DNA of 64,000 nucleotides from NCBI RefSeq assembly GCF_015831345.1, contig NZ_JADWYS010000001.1, positions 2,322,618-2,386,617 of the forward strand. Reading direction: 5' to 3'. The notes below the pieces were generated by a model. That model was not told where the DNA came from. It did no database searches and worked only from the letters and a program-made list of their open reading frames with translations. This stretch comes from Caenimonas aquaedulcis (GTDB lineage Bacteria; Pseudomonadota; Gammaproteobacteria; Burkholderiales; Burkholderiaceae_C). Position numbers and translations under genes: made by a program. Below are positions 50,668 to 60,593 of the stretch, piece after piece (the first letter of the stretch is position 1; the number at the start of each line of letters is the position of its first letter).

Positions 50668-50700
50668 GCCGCCAGCGCGGGCCCTTCCAGAATCAGCGCC

Positions 50701-51237
50701 ATGACCTCCCCCGCCCTGCCCTTTCGCGACAGCGTCCGGTTCTACGACCAGGACGCCCAGCTCGTTTCCATGCTGGTGGACTACGTGGGCCCCGCCCTGC
50801 GGGAAGGCCGGCACGCGTTCGTGATCGCGCGGCCGGGCATCGCGCATGCGGTGTCCGTGCGATTGCATCGCGAATACCTGCGCGGCGGCGCGGCCGTGGG
50901 GGTGCTCTCGCTCATCGATGCGCGCTCCACGCTCGACCAGGTGCTGGTGGAAGGCTGGCCCGATGCCGCCGCCTTCGACCGCCATGTGGGTTCGCTCGTG
51001 CGCATGGCCGCGGCCGAGGGCCGGCCCGCTGTCGCGTTCGGCGAAATGGTCTCGCTGCTGTGGGACGACGGCAAACCCGAAGCGGCGCTGCGGCTCGAAG
51101 CCCTGTGGAACGACCTGCAGAACCAGGGCGCCTTCTCGCTCATGTGCGCCTATCCCGCGCGCCTCTTCAACCACGTGGAGGGCGATGCGCCCTATGCGCC
51201 GGTGCTGGGCCGGCAACGCGAAGCGCTGGCCGCCTGA
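50701..51237 (+). CDS. MEDS (DcmR-type sensory) domain protein
   Basis: A 178-residue protein matching the MEDS domain first noted in methanogens and methylotrophs: HAFVIARPGIAHAVSVRLH, LIDARSTLDQVLVEGWPDAAAF, GEMVSLLWDDGKPEAALRLE, FSLMCAYPARLF. Such domains sense hydrocarbon-like or redox ligands, usually as part of kinases or regulators; here it stands alone. CAGAAT lies 7 nt before the ATG and no ribosome-binding site is seen. It is convergent with the receiver gene, 7 bp away. Confidence 0.8.
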   Translation: MTSPALPFRDSVRFYDQDAQLVSMLVDYVGPALREGRHAFVIARPGIAHAVSVRLHREYLRGGAAVGVLSLIDARSTLDQVLVEGWPDAAAFDRHVGSLVRMAAAEGRPAVAFGEMVSLLWDDGKPEAALRLEALWNDLQNQGAFSLMCAYPARLFNHVEGDAPYAPVLGRQREALAA

Positions 51238-51244
51238 ACGCCCT

Positions 51245-51622
51245 TCAGGCGAGCGCGCCGCAAAATTCCATGAAGGCCGGCATGTCCGATTTCGGGATGG
51301 CCGCGTCCGCGCCGAGCTTCAGGCAGTACTTCGAGATGCCTTCGGTGACGTAGTCGCTGAACACGACCACCTTCGAGGCACTGGGGCGTCCCTTCGTCCG
51401 CGCGATGACACCCATGCCGGTGCCCTGCTCGAGCACGAGGTCCACCACCGCGAGGTCCCACTTGCCCTGGTTCTCGGTCAGCCACAGGATGGCTTCCGCC
51501 TCGGTCCCGGCCGATGCGACGACGACGAAGTTGCCCATGCTCCTGAGCAGATCTTCGATCACACCTTTCAACTGGTTCATGTCTTCCACGAGGAAGACCC
51601 TCACCGCCTTGCGCTTCTCCAT
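51245..51622 (-). CDS. Single-domain response regulator receiver
   Basis: A 125-residue CheY-like receiver without output domain. The acidic pair is Glu13-Asp14 (FLVEDMN), the phosphoacceptor Asp61 (LAVVDLVLEQGTGM), and the conserved lysine lies in DAAIPKSDMPAF. It could act as a phosphate sink or protein-interaction switch. Its partner kinase is not obvious. It is convergent with the MEDS gene. Confidence 0.9.
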   Translation of the reverse strand: MEKRKAVRVFLVEDMNQLKGVIEDLLRSMGNFVVVASAGTEAEAILWLTENQGKWDLAVVDLVLEQGTGMGVIARTKGRPSASKVVVFSDYVTEGISKYCLKLGADAAIPKSDMPAFMEFCGALA

Positions 51623-51682
51623 CCCCCGATGTTAATTGGATGTGCGCGGGCCCGCCTCATCCTTTCCGGCTTTTATTTCACC

Positions 51683-52363
51683 TCATCCCATGGATGAGCT
51701 GGGCGCCACCACGCGCACCGGGCACTCGCGGTGGATGCGAAAACCCATGCGCGCGTACAGGCCGTGCGCACCGTTGTTGGACCGCATCACGTGCAGGAAG
51801 GATTGCTCGCCGCGCGCCATCTGCCGGCGCACCACGTGGTTCACGAGCAGGCGCGCGAGCCCGCGGCCCTGCGCCTGCGGATGCGTGCACACGCCGCTCA
51901 CTTCGCGCACCCCCGCCGCCTGCACGCGCTCGCCGCACATCGCGATGAGGCGCCCGTCCTCGAAGACGCCGAAATACTCCCCGAGCTCCGGCGTGCGCGG
52001 GCCGAAGGGACCCGGCTGCGTGAGGGCCGCGAGCTCGGCCGCCAGCGGCGCGTGCCCAGGCTGCAGCCGCTCGATGCGCGGGTCGTGCACCGCATCGGGC
52101 ACGGGTGCATCCCACACCATCTGGTACATGGTCGCCTCGGCCTCGACGGTCCAGCCCGCAGGCGGCGGGCCCGTCCAGTCCGCGCAGTAGAAATGCTCCC
52201 CCGGCTCGCAGTAAGGCGCCAGCGCGTCGAAGTCCGGCTGCTGTGCATCCCGGAAGCCGACGATGGGTGAGAAGCCGCGCGCGAAGCGCCGCGCGCCGCC
52301 GGCGCCGCTCGCGAATTTCGCCTGCGGCCCGGTGAGGGCGTTCCAGAAGATGTTGTCGAGCAC
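51683..52363 (-). CDS. GNAT family N-acetyltransferase
   Basis: A 226-residue acetyltransferase. VSGVCTHPQAQGRGLARLLVNH is the acetyl-CoA loop and NNGAHGLYARMGFRIHRECPV the C-terminal signature, with an N-terminal FR47-like half. There is no ATG; GTG at 52363 (LDNIFWNALTGPQ) was chosen on family resemblance, with GTG 52369 and 52405 as alternatives. It follows the giant glucan synthase gene on the same strand. Confidence 0.85.
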   Translation of the reverse strand: MLDNIFWNALTGPQAKFASGAGGARRFARGFSPIVGFRDAQQPDFDALAPYCEPGEHFYCADWTGPPPAGWTVEAEATMYQMVWDAPVPDAVHDPRIERLQPGHAPLAAELAALTQPGPFGPRTPELGEYFGVFEDGRLIAMCGERVQAAGVREVSGVCTHPQAQGRGLARLLVNHVVRRQMARGEQSFLHVMRSNNGAHGLYARMGFRIHRECPVRVVAPSSSMG

Positions 52364-52426
52364 CTGCACGAGCGCAACGATACGCGAGCCGGGGCCGCCT
52401 TGCACGCGGCCGGCTCGCGCCGCGCT

Positions 52427-55400
52427 TCAGGGCTCCTGGCGCACCGTGTCGGCAGGCGCAGGCACCTCTCTCGGCGCCGGTGTGACGAGGATGGTCGAGC
52501 GCTGCGGCAGCTCGTCCAGTTCGATCCATTCCCCGCTGCGCACCTGCTTCTGCGGACCCGATACATTGCCCGGGGGCGGCACCGTGCCGTCGGCACGCCA
52601 CGCGAGCGTCACCCAGCGGCCGGCCAGCCGCAGCACGATCTCGAAGCGCGGCCAGTGGCCCGGCACCCGCGGCTCCAGGCGCACCGCGCCGGGGCGCACC
52701 GTGAGGCCCAGCAGCGTCTCCACCGAGGCGCGGTAGAGCCACGCGGCCGAGCCCGTGTACCAGCTCCAGCCGCCGCGGCCAATGTAGGGCGGCGCGCTGT
52801 AGATGTCGCCCGCCATCACGTAGGGCTCCAGTTCGTAGGCCTGGCCGAGCGCCGCGTTCTGCCAGCGGTGCGCGGGACTGAGCGCCTCGAAGCTCTTCCA
52901 CGCGCCGTCGTGGTCGCCGGTGAGGGCCTGCGCCATCATCGCCCACACCGCGGCATGCGAATACTGGCCGCCGTTCTCGCGCACGCCGGGCGGGTAGGCC
53001 TGGATGTAGCCCGGGTTGTTGGCCGAATGCTGCAGCGGCGGATGCAGCAGGCGCAGCAGGTTCGCTTCGCGGTCGATGAGGTGCGTGCCCAACGACGCCA
53101 TCGCCTTGGCCGTGTACTGCGGCTCCGACGCGCCCGAAAGCACCGACCAGGCCTGCGCGATCAGGTCGATGCGGCATTCCTCGTTCGCGCTCGCGCCCAG
53201 CGGCGCGCCGTTGTCGAAGAACGCGCGGCGGAACCATTCGCCGTCCCACGCGGGACCGTGCAGCGCCTCGATCCAGCCCTTGCGCGCCGTGCCCCAGCGC
53301 TGCGCGCGCTCGGCCTCGCCGCGGGCGGTGGCGGTGGGCGCGAATTTCTCGACCACGCTGCACAGGAACCACGCGAGCCACACGGACTCGCCCTTGCCCT
53401 CGTGGCCGACGCGGTTCATGCCGTCGTTCCAGTCGCCTGTGCCCATGTGCGGCAGGCCGTGCACGCCGGTCGCGAGGCTCTTGTCGATGGTGCGCGCGCA
53501 GTGCTCGTACAGCGTCGCGCCTTCGGACGCCTGCTGCGGCACGTAGTACGCGTCTTCCGCGCCCTCGGGAATCTGCGGGCCGTCCAGGAAGCCCACGCGC
53601 TCGTCGAGGATCGTCAGGTCGCCGGTCACATCGAGGTAGTGCGCCGTCGCATAGGGCAGCCAAAGCAGGTCGTCGGAGAAGTGCGTGCGCACGCCCTCGC
53701 CGCCCGGCGCGTGCCACCAGTGCTGCACGTCGCCTTCGGGGAACTGGCGGGACGCATTGAGCAGGATCTGGTCGCGCAGGCGCTTGGGCGCGGCCGTCGC
53801 GAGCGCCATCGCGTCCTGCAGCTGGTCGCGAAAGCCGTAGGCGCCGCCGGCCTGGTAGAAGCCGGCCTTGGACCACAAGCGGCATGTCACGGTCTGGTAC
53901 AGCAGCCAGCGGTTGACGAGCGCGTCGAAGGCCGGATCGGGCGTGCGCACCTGCACGGCGCCCAGCAGCTGCGTCCACTGCTCGCGCACGTGCGACAGCG
54001 CCATCGCGGCGTCGCGGCCGATCCACTTGCGCGCGAGCTGCAGCGCGCCTTCCTCGCTCGTCGCATGCCCGAGCACGAAGACGACCGTGATGCTGGCGCC
54101 CCGGTCGAGCTCGACGTCGTGCGCGATCGCGGAGGCCGGATCGCCCGCGCCGCGCCGCTTGCCCAGCACGTCGGGCAGCACGAGCCGGCCGGAGTCGTCG
54201 AAGAACTCCGAGCGGTCGCAGGTCCAGCGCATGCGCGTTTCGCCGCCGGCCAGGGCGAGGAACCCGGTGCAGCCGCCGAAGCCCGCGCGCGCCTGCCGCT
54301 GGCGCGCGAAGAGGACCGACATGTCGTCTTCCTTCCAGGTGTGGACGGTGCGGCGGTCGGCGAGGCCCGCGCCCATCATCCACTCGACCAGCGCGACCGC
54401 GCGCAGCTTGCGGGCACGCGGGCTTTCGTTGGTGATGCGGATGGAGACGAGCTTCACCGGATCCTGCGTGTCCGCGAGGAAGGTCGTCTCCAGCATGAGC
54501 CCGTTCTGCGAGGTCTCGAAGGTGCTGTAGCCCTGGCCATGGCGCACCACGTGGTGCGAGAGCGCGTTGCCCTCCAGCCCCGGGAAGAGCGCGATGCATT
54601 CGCGCGTGTCCAGGTCCTGCAGGAGCCAGTGCTCCGGTGTGGGGTCGGTCACCGCGTCGTTGGACCAGCGCGTGAGCTGGTGCAGGCGGCTGTTGATCGC
54701 CCACGTGTAGCCGCTGCCGCGCTCGGACACCTGGAAGCCGAAACTCGGGTTGGCGATCACGTTGACCCACGGGCGCGGCGTCGCCTGGCCCGGACGCAGC
54801 GCGAGGCGGTATTCGCCGCTGCCGGGGTCGAAGGAGCCGAGCGTGGGCGCCCCGGCCGCGGCGCGCCAGCCGCCGCTCGTGGGCACGCGGCCGGGCACGA
54901 GCGTGGGCGACAGCGCCTCGCGCCATGCGGCCAGCTGCACTTCCAGCGGGCGGCCGTCGGCGTTGAGCACCAGGCGCGCCAGCGAGGCGAGCGCGCCCTT
55001 TTCCGCGTCGCTCACTTCCTGGTCGCGCAGCACGAAGAGCCCGCCCGCCTCGCCGCCATACACCTTCTGCTGCATGCTCTGCTGCAGGCGGTCGCGCAGC
55101 TGCTGGATGTCGCGCTGCAGCGGCATCTGGTAGGAGTTGGGCTCGCCGTTCAGCAGCACGAGGTCGACCGCGAGGCCGCCGAAGTTCCACCACGACTGCG
55201 CGCGCATGAGCGCGTGCACGAGCGGCATGCCGTGCGCCGAATGGATGCGCACCAGCACGATGGGCTTGTCGCCCGAGATGCTGAAGCGCCAGAGCAGCCG
55301 CTGGTCCACCGGCTGGCGATCGGACACGAGCCGCGGCGCGGTGTACATGAGCGCCGTGGTGAGGTCCTGCAGCGACGAGGTGAGCTCGGGCGAGAGCGCC

Positions 55401-58400
55401 AGATCGCGCAGGCGCACCTGCGCGAGCGTGGCCGCCATGCGCATCGCGCGCTGGATGTGCGTGGGCTGCAGGTAGGTGTCGATGCGGCTCGCGAGCTCCT
55501 CGGCGCTCGTCGCGGCCATGGTCGCGAAGTGCAGGCGGGCCGACGCGCCGGGCGGGATGCGCAGCGTGATGCGCAGGCTCGCGACCGGATCGAGCCCGTT
55601 GACCGGTTGCCCCGGCGCGCTGAAGGCCTGCGGCTGCATGAGCGGCGCGCTCATGTCGCGCTGGCGGCCGAGGAAGGCGCGCCGGTCCGCGGTGCAGGTG
55701 ACCGATTCGATGTGTCCCTCGAACGATGCCAGCATGTGCGCGGCGCATGCGGCCTCGCCGCTGCCCAGCCGCGGCTTGCGCACGAAGGTCATCGCGTTCC
55801 ACTCCTCGTGCCAGCGCGTCTCGACGAAGAGGTTGGAGAACGCGGGGTGCGCTTCGTCGGCGCGGTGGTCGGCCAGGGCGACTTCGAAGCAGGACACGAG
55901 CTCGCAGCGGATCTCGCGGCGGCCGCTGTTGTGGATCGCGACGGTGCGCAGTTCCGTATCGTCCTCCGGGCTCACCACCACGGTGACGAGCGAGGAGATC
56001 TCGCCGCCGCGCGCGTCGTACTGCACGCGGTCGGCCATGAAGCGCGCGTTGTACAGCCAGCCCGGGCCCGGTGCGGGAACGGCGGTGAGCGAGATCGGCG
56101 GCTCGCCCGCGGTGCGCAGGTAGAAGAAGGTGCCGTAGCCATCGCGCGCAAGGTCGTCGCGCCAGCGCGAGACGTGCTTGCCGCGCCAGCGGCTCACGCC
56201 GGCGCCGTTGGCGCGCAGCGCGACGCTGTAGCTGCCGTTGGACAGGAGGTGCGTGGGCTTCCAGCCGCGGATCTGCGGGTCGACCTCGCGCGCCTGCATC
56301 GGCAGCTGCTGGCGCTCGCCCTGGCCCGCGGGCAGGCGGCGTGGATCCGGCGTGCGCGAGATGAGCCGCGGGGTGCATTCGTGCAGCAGTGCCTCGTGCG
56401 CCTGCACCACCGGCGAGGCGCGGAACCAGCGCCGCGGGGCGCTCGCGCGCAGCAGGTTGCACAGCGACACGAGCGACATGCCGTGGTGGTGCGCCATGAA
56501 GGTTTCCACCAGGCTGAAGCCGCGGTCGTCGCCCTGGCGCGCGGCGGTGAAGTCCAGCGACTCGTAGAAGCCGAACTCGCCGCGCCCGCCCAGCGCATCG
56601 ATCGCGCGCAGGTTGGTGAGCGCCGCGGAAGGCTCGAACATCGCGGCCATCAAGGTCGCATAGGGCGCGACGACGCGGTCCGTCGCGGGCGTGCGGCGCA
56701 AGGCGAGACGCGGCACGCCGAAGGGGCCGTACTGGAAGGCCAGCGTGTGGTCCTGCGCGAAGTACGCCGACTCCGACACGCCCCAGGGCAGGCCTTGCGC
56801 CACGCCGAACGCCTGCTGCTCCGTGATCGCCGCGCGCGCGGCGACGTCGATCAGGCTGCCGCGCGGCTCGGGCATCACGAGCGAGGGCATGAGGTACTCG
56901 AACATCGAGCCGGACCAGGACTTCAGGCTGGGCGCCTCGCCCACGGTGAGGAAGGGCCGTCCGAGCGCCGTCCAGTGCCGCCGCGAGACGTCGCCCTTGG
57001 CGATCGCGAGGAAGCTCGTGAGGCGGCATTCGGACGCGAGCAGGTCGTAGTGGCTCGGGTCGAGCTCGTCCTCGTGCACGCGCAGGCCGATGTGGAAGAG
57101 GTGCCGCCGCGCGTCGTAGAGCGGGCGGAAATCCATCTCGTCGTACAGGCGCCGGCAGCGGGCGGCGATGTCCAGCCAGTCCTGCGACAGCTCGGGGCCG
57201 CTGATCTCCCGCGACGCTTCTTCGCACGCCTGCGCCACGGTGAGCAGCAGGCCCGCGAAGTTGCCGCTGTCCACGGTCGACACGTACGCGGGCAGCAGCA
57301 CCTGCAGCGTCGTCGTGTCGTACCAGTTCATGAGGTGGCCGTGATGGCGCTCGAGCCTTTCGATGGAACCCAGCGTCGCGCGCAGCCGCTGCACGGCATC
57401 GCGCGCGCCGACCCAGCCGAACTCGCGCGCGCAGTGCACGGCCAGCATGTACAGCCCGATGTTGGTGGGCGAGGTGCGGTGCGCGATGGTCGCCTCCGGC
57501 ACCATCTGCAGGTTGTCCGGCGGCAGGTGGTTGTCCTTGGCGGTCACCACGCGCTCGAAGAAACGCCAGGTGTCGTGCGCGATCGCGAGCAGTTCGCGAT
57601 GCTCCTCGCTGCCTTCCACCGGCGGGGCCTGCGCGGGGCGCGGCAGGCTGGACACCCACTCGAGCACGGGCGCCAGCGCCCAGGTGAGAAAGATCACCAC
57701 GCCGGCCACCGGGTGGGGCCCGTTCATCGCCAGCAGCGCCAGCACCAGGCAGGCGATCGACACCGGGGCGTCATGGCGAAGGAAGGCCGCGAGCTGCGTG
57801 CCGGCGGCGGCGCTGGCCTGCTCGGCCGTGGTCCACTCCAGCAGGCGGCGGCGGCTCACGCCGATGCGCCAGAGGGTGCGCAGCACCGCGCCGAGCAACA
57901 GCCGCGCGTTGGCCGCGAGTTCCACGAACTGCCATCCGGCCGCGGCCAGCGTGAGGTAGAGCTGCCGCAGGCCGACGCCGAAGAAGTGGCGCCACGCGAT
58001 GCCGCGCCGCAACGGCACGAGGCCCGCGAGCGATCCGAGCAGCGGCCCGGCGAGCAAGGCGCCCACCGTCATCCACAGCACGGCGGCCAGCGGGATGGCG
58101 CTGCTGAACACCGCCCAGCCGATCAACGCGCAGCACGCCGGCAGGACCAGCGAGCGGCGCAGGTTGTCCGTCATCTTCCACAGGCCGAGGTCGTCGATGC
58201 CGTGCCGCTTCGCGCGCAGCATCAGCGGCAGCAGCTGCCAATCGCCGCGCGTCCAGCGGTGCAGGCGCGACGCCGCCACCGACGGGTGGCTCGGGTGGTC
58301 CTCGATCAGCACCACGTCGCTCACGTAGGCGCAGCGCGCGATCGTTCCTTCGAGCAGGTCATGGCTGAGCACGGCTTCCTTGGGCAAGCGCCTGTCCAGC

Positions 58401-60586
58401 GCGGCGTGCATCGCCTCGACGTGGATAAGTCCCTTGCCGCTGAAGTTGCCCTCGCCGAAGAGGTCCTGGTAGACGTCGGAGGCGCTCTGGCTGTACGGGT
58501 CGATGCCGCACTGCCCGGCGAAGAGCTTGTGAAAGAGCGTGCGCTCCGGGTCCTCCGGCAGCGGGGCCACCACGCGCGGCTGCAGGATGCCGTAGCCCGC
58601 GACGACGCGCCGTTTCTCTTCGTCGAATCGCGGCGCGTTGAGCGGGTGGGCGGCAACGGAGACGAGCTCGCGCAGGGCGCCGGGGGGCAGGCCCGTGTCG
58701 CTGTCCAGCGTGAGCAGGTAACGGATGCCGTCCATCGGCGACTGCGCCGGTGCGACCGGCAGGAAGCCTGAGGCGTCGCCGCGCGCGAGCCAGCGCACCA
58801 GCATTTCCAGCTTGCCGCGCTTGCGCTCCCAGCCCAGCCACGCCTGCTGCGTCTCGCACCACTCGCGCCCGCGGTGCAGGAGCAGGAAGCGGTCGCGCAT
58901 GCCTTGCGCGGCGGGGTAGCGCGCGTTCAGCTGGTCGATCGCGCGCCGCGCGTATTGCAGCAGGTCGGCATCGTTGGGCGCGGTGGCCTCCGGCGCGTCG
59001 GCCCAGTCGGTGACGAGCGCGAACTGCGCCTGCAGTTCGCGGTTGGAGAGCCAGTGCAGCTCCAGCCGGTGCACGAGGCGATCGATCGACGCGGGCGAAG
59101 TGAGCAGCGAGGGCATCGCCACCATCGCGCGATGCTCCTGCGGGATGCCGCCGCCGAAGTCCAGCCGCGGCAGGTAGTTCACGCGCACCGATTCCGCGAG
59201 CATGCGGTGCACGAAGGACGCCGCCGCCTCCGAGGCCGGCAGCATCAGCAGCGCGATCGCGACCCCCCACGCCCAGCCGCTGCCGGCCATGTGGTGCAGG
59301 CCCACCATCATCACGAAGGAGGTCGCCACCACGATGGCGGCGATGTAGGCGAAGAGGCGCCAGTCGCGGTGCTGCCGCCTCGGCGCATGCTGCGGCAAGC
59401 CGAGCGCCCCGGCGAGCTCGCCGCGGCCCGGGCCGATGAGGTAGTAGCCCGCGGTCTGCTGCACCGGCTGGTCCAGCGGCGCCGCCTGCGCGAGCGCCAC
59501 GGCGCGCTCGGCCACGACGCGCTCGCTCAGGGCGCAGCGCTTGGCCAGGCGCTCCATCGCGTGCGTGATGAGCTTGCGCGTCATCTCGCTCTCGCGGCGG
59601 AAGCTGGGGAGGCGGTCGAGCACGCGCAGCGAGCGGCTGAGCGGCTCGATCACTTCGATCCACTCCACGTGCCCGATCATGCGCAGCGTCGTGATGATGT
59701 TGCTGACGGTGAGGTTGGACGCCACCTGCGCGGCCTGGCTCTCCAGGGTCAGCGCGGGGCCGTCGCCGCAATGGCGGTCGACCCACGCGAAGACCGGCGA
59801 GGGATCCTCTTCGTCCCGCAGCGCGGGCGCGCGCTGCCACAGCTGCGTGAGGAAGGGGCGCTCGATGCCGCGCTCGCGCATCAGCAGGCGCAGCTTGTCC
59901 AGCTCCTCGCCCGTGGGCGGCGTCTCGCTGTCCCACACCGCGTGCGCGGCCTCGCGGGCCACCTTGCCGAACGCGATGTCGTCGGCGACGCGCCGCAGGT
60001 TCTCCAGCAGGACGACGCGCAGGGTGGTGGGCATGGCCCACAACTCCGAGAGCCGCAGCTCGCTCACCTCCTGGTAGGCGTTCAGCAGCGCGGTGAAGGT
60101 GGCGGGATCGAAGACGCTGTCCGTGTGGGCGACGTACGCCCACGCGATGCCGTAGACGCGCGGCAGGCCCTCGAGCGGCGGGGAGTTGAGCTTGGGCAGC
60201 TCCGCGTAGTAGCGGCGCGGCACGCCCTCGCGGATCTCCAGCATCTGGGCTTCGACCAGGTGGAAATTGTCGAGCAGCCACTCGGCCGCGGGGGTGACGT
60301 ACTGGCCGCCCTGCGAGGTCGCGGCGATGTAGTCGTAGGACGCGCGCAGCGACTCGATGTTCTCGGTGACCCGCGGAAAGAAAGCGCCGCGCGCGGCACG
60401 CCAGGCGGTGGCGGGCGACTCATCGACGGTCTGCGCCCGCGCGAGGCTCAGGCCGTGCTCTTCGAAGCGGTGCAGCCCGAAGAGTTCGGACCGGATGGGA
60501 GGTTCGGCTCGCTCGGGAGACGAAAGCAGCAGGTTCCTGGCGAAAGGGGAGAGCGAAGGGAGCCGGTCGACGACGGCGGAGTTCAC
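52427..60586 (-). CDS. ndvB: Cyclic beta-1,2-glucan synthase (ChvB/NdvB type)
   Basis: A 2719-residue inner-membrane protein, GTG start. It makes cyclic beta-(1,2)-glucan from UDP-glucose through initiation, elongation and cyclisation in one polypeptide. Helices lie at about 410-455, 805-860 and 930-975. The GT84 glycosyltransferase region (about 540-790) has LTLDSDTGLPPGAL, GKGLIHVEAMHAAL and the (R/Q)xxRW-type LHRWTRGDWQLL. The glycoamylase-like region follows (about 1030-1450). The C-terminal half holds carbohydrate-binding and GH94 phosphorylase-like domains, with MGTGDWNDGMNRVG (about 2385). Cyclic glucans serve osmotic adaptation and host interaction in rhizobia and Brucella. No ChvA/NdvA exporter is adjacent. 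Confidence 0.93.
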   Translation of the reverse strand: MNSAVVDRLPSLSPFARNLLLSSPERAEPPIRSELFGLHRFEEHGLSLARAQTVDESPATAWRAARGAFFPRVTENIESLRASYDYIAATSQGGQYVTPAAEWLLDNFHLVEAQMLEIREGVPRRYYAELPKLNSPPLEGLPRVYGIAWAYVAHTDSVFDPATFTALLNAYQEVSELRLSELWAMPTTLRVVLLENLRRVADDIAFGKVAREAAHAVWDSETPPTGEELDKLRLLMRERGIERPFLTQLWQRAPALRDEEDPSPVFAWVDRHCGDGPALTLESQAAQVASNLTVSNIITTLRMIGHVEWIEVIEPLSRSLRVLDRLPSFRRESEMTRKLITHAMERLAKRCALSERVVAERAVALAQAAPLDQPVQQTAGYYLIGPGRGELAGALGLPQHAPRRQHRDWRLFAYIAAIVVATSFVMMVGLHHMAGSGWAWGVAIALLMLPASEAAASFVHRMLAESVRVNYLPRLDFGGGIPQEHRAMVAMPSLLTSPASIDRLVHRLELHWLSNRELQAQFALVTDWADAPEATAPNDADLLQYARRAIDQLNARYPAAQGMRDRFLLLHRGREWCETQQAWLGWERKRGKLEMLVRWLARGDASGFLPVAPAQSPMDGIRYLLTLDSDTGLPPGALRELVSVAAHPLNAPRFDEEKRRVVAGYGILQPRVVAPLPEDPERTLFHKLFAGQCGIDPYSQSASDVYQDLFGEGNFSGKGLIHVEAMHAALDRRLPKEAVLSHDLLEGTIARCAYVSDVVLIEDHPSHPSVAASRLHRWTRGDWQLLPLMLRAKRHGIDDLGLWKMTDNLRRSLVLPACCALIGWAVFSSAIPLAAVLWMTVGALLAGPLLGSLAGLVPLRRGIAWRHFFGVGLRQLYLTLAAAGWQFVELAANARLLLGAVLRTLWRIGVSRRRLLEWTTAEQASAAAGTQLAAFLRHDAPVSIACLVLALLAMNGPHPVAGVVIFLTWALAPVLEWVSSLPRPAQAPPVEGSEEHRELLAIAHDTWRFFERVVTAKDNHLPPDNLQMVPEATIAHRTSPTNIGLYMLAVHCAREFGWVGARDAVQRLRATLGSIERLERHHGHLMNWYDTTTLQVLLPAYVSTVDSGNFAGLLLTVAQACEEASREISGPELSQDWLDIAARCRRLYDEMDFRPLYDARRHLFHIGLRVHEDELDPSHYDLLASECRLTSFLAIAKGDVSRRHWTALGRPFLTVGEAPSLKSWSGSMFEYLMPSLVMPEPRGSLIDVAARAAITEQQAFGVAQGLPWGVSESAYFAQDHTLAFQYGPFGVPRLALRRTPATDRVVAPYATLMAAMFEPSAALTNLRAIDALGGRGEFGFYESLDFTAARQGDDRGFSLVETFMAHHHGMSLVSLCNLLRASAPRRWFRASPVVQAHEALLHECTPRLISRTPDPRRLPAGQGERQQLPMQAREVDPQIRGWKPTHLLSNGSYSVALRANGAGVSRWRGKHVSRWRDDLARDGYGTFFYLRTAGEPPISLTAVPAPGPGWLYNARFMADRVQYDARGGEISSLVTVVVSPEDDTELRTVAIHNSGRREIRCELVSCFEVALADHRADEAHPAFSNLFVETRWHEEWNAMTFVRKPRLGSGEAACAAHMLASFEGHIESVTCTADRRAFLGRQRDMSAPLMQPQAFSAPGQPVNGLDPVASLRITLRIPPGASARLHFATMAATSAEELASRIDTYLQPTHIQRAMRMAATLAQVRLRDLALSPELTSSLQDLTTALMYTAPRLVSDRQPVDQRLLWRFSISGDKPIVLVRIHSAHGMPLVHALMRAQSWWNFGGLAVDLVLLNGEPNSYQMPLQRDIQQLRDRLQQSMQQKVYGGEAGGLFVLRDQEVSDAEKGALASLARLVLNADGRPLEVQLAAWREALSPTLVPGRVPTSGGWRAAAGAPTLGSFDPGSGEYRLALRPGQATPRPWVNVIANPSFGFQVSERGSGYTWAINSRLHQLTRWSNDAVTDPTPEHWLLQDLDTRECIALFPGLEGNALSHHVVRHGQGYSTFETSQNGLMLETTFLADTQDPVKLVSIRITNESPRARKLRAVALVEWMMGAGLADRRTVHTWKEDDMSVLFARQRQARAGFGGCTGFLALAGGETRMRWTCDRSEFFDDSGRLVLPDVLGKRRGAGDPASAIAHDVELDRGASITVVFVLGHATSEEGALQLARKWIGRDAAMALSHVREQWTQLLGAVQVRTPDPAFDALVNRWLLYQTVTCRLWSKAGFYQAGGAYGFRDQLQDAMALATAAPKRLRDQILLNASRQFPEGDVQHWWHAPGGEGVRTHFSDDLLWLPYATAHYLDVTGDLTILDERVGFLDGPQIPEGAEDAYYVPQQASEGATLYEHCARTIDKSLATGVHGLPHMGTGDWNDGMNRVGHEGKGESVWLAWFLCSVVEKFAPTATARGEAERAQRWGTARKGWIEALHGPAWDGEWFRRAFFDNGAPLGASANEECRIDLIAQAWSVLSGASEPQYTAKAMASLGTHLIDREANLLRLLHPPLQHSANNPGYIQAYPPGVRENGGQYSHAAVWAMMAQALTGDHDGAWKSFEALSPAHRWQNAALGQAYELEPYVMAGDIYSAPPYIGRGGWSWYTGSAAWLYRASVETLLGLTVRPGAVRLEPRVPGHWPRFEIVLRLAGRWVTLAWRADGTVPPPGNVSGPQKQVRSGEWIELDELPQRSTILVTPAPREVPAPADTVRQEP

Positions 60587-60593
60587 CCGCCGC

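Noticed and set aside
52400..58771. 2123-codon open frame on the plus strand
   Set aside because: Antisense shadow of the cyclic glucan synthase; low-complexity Arg/Ala/His composition and no start signal.
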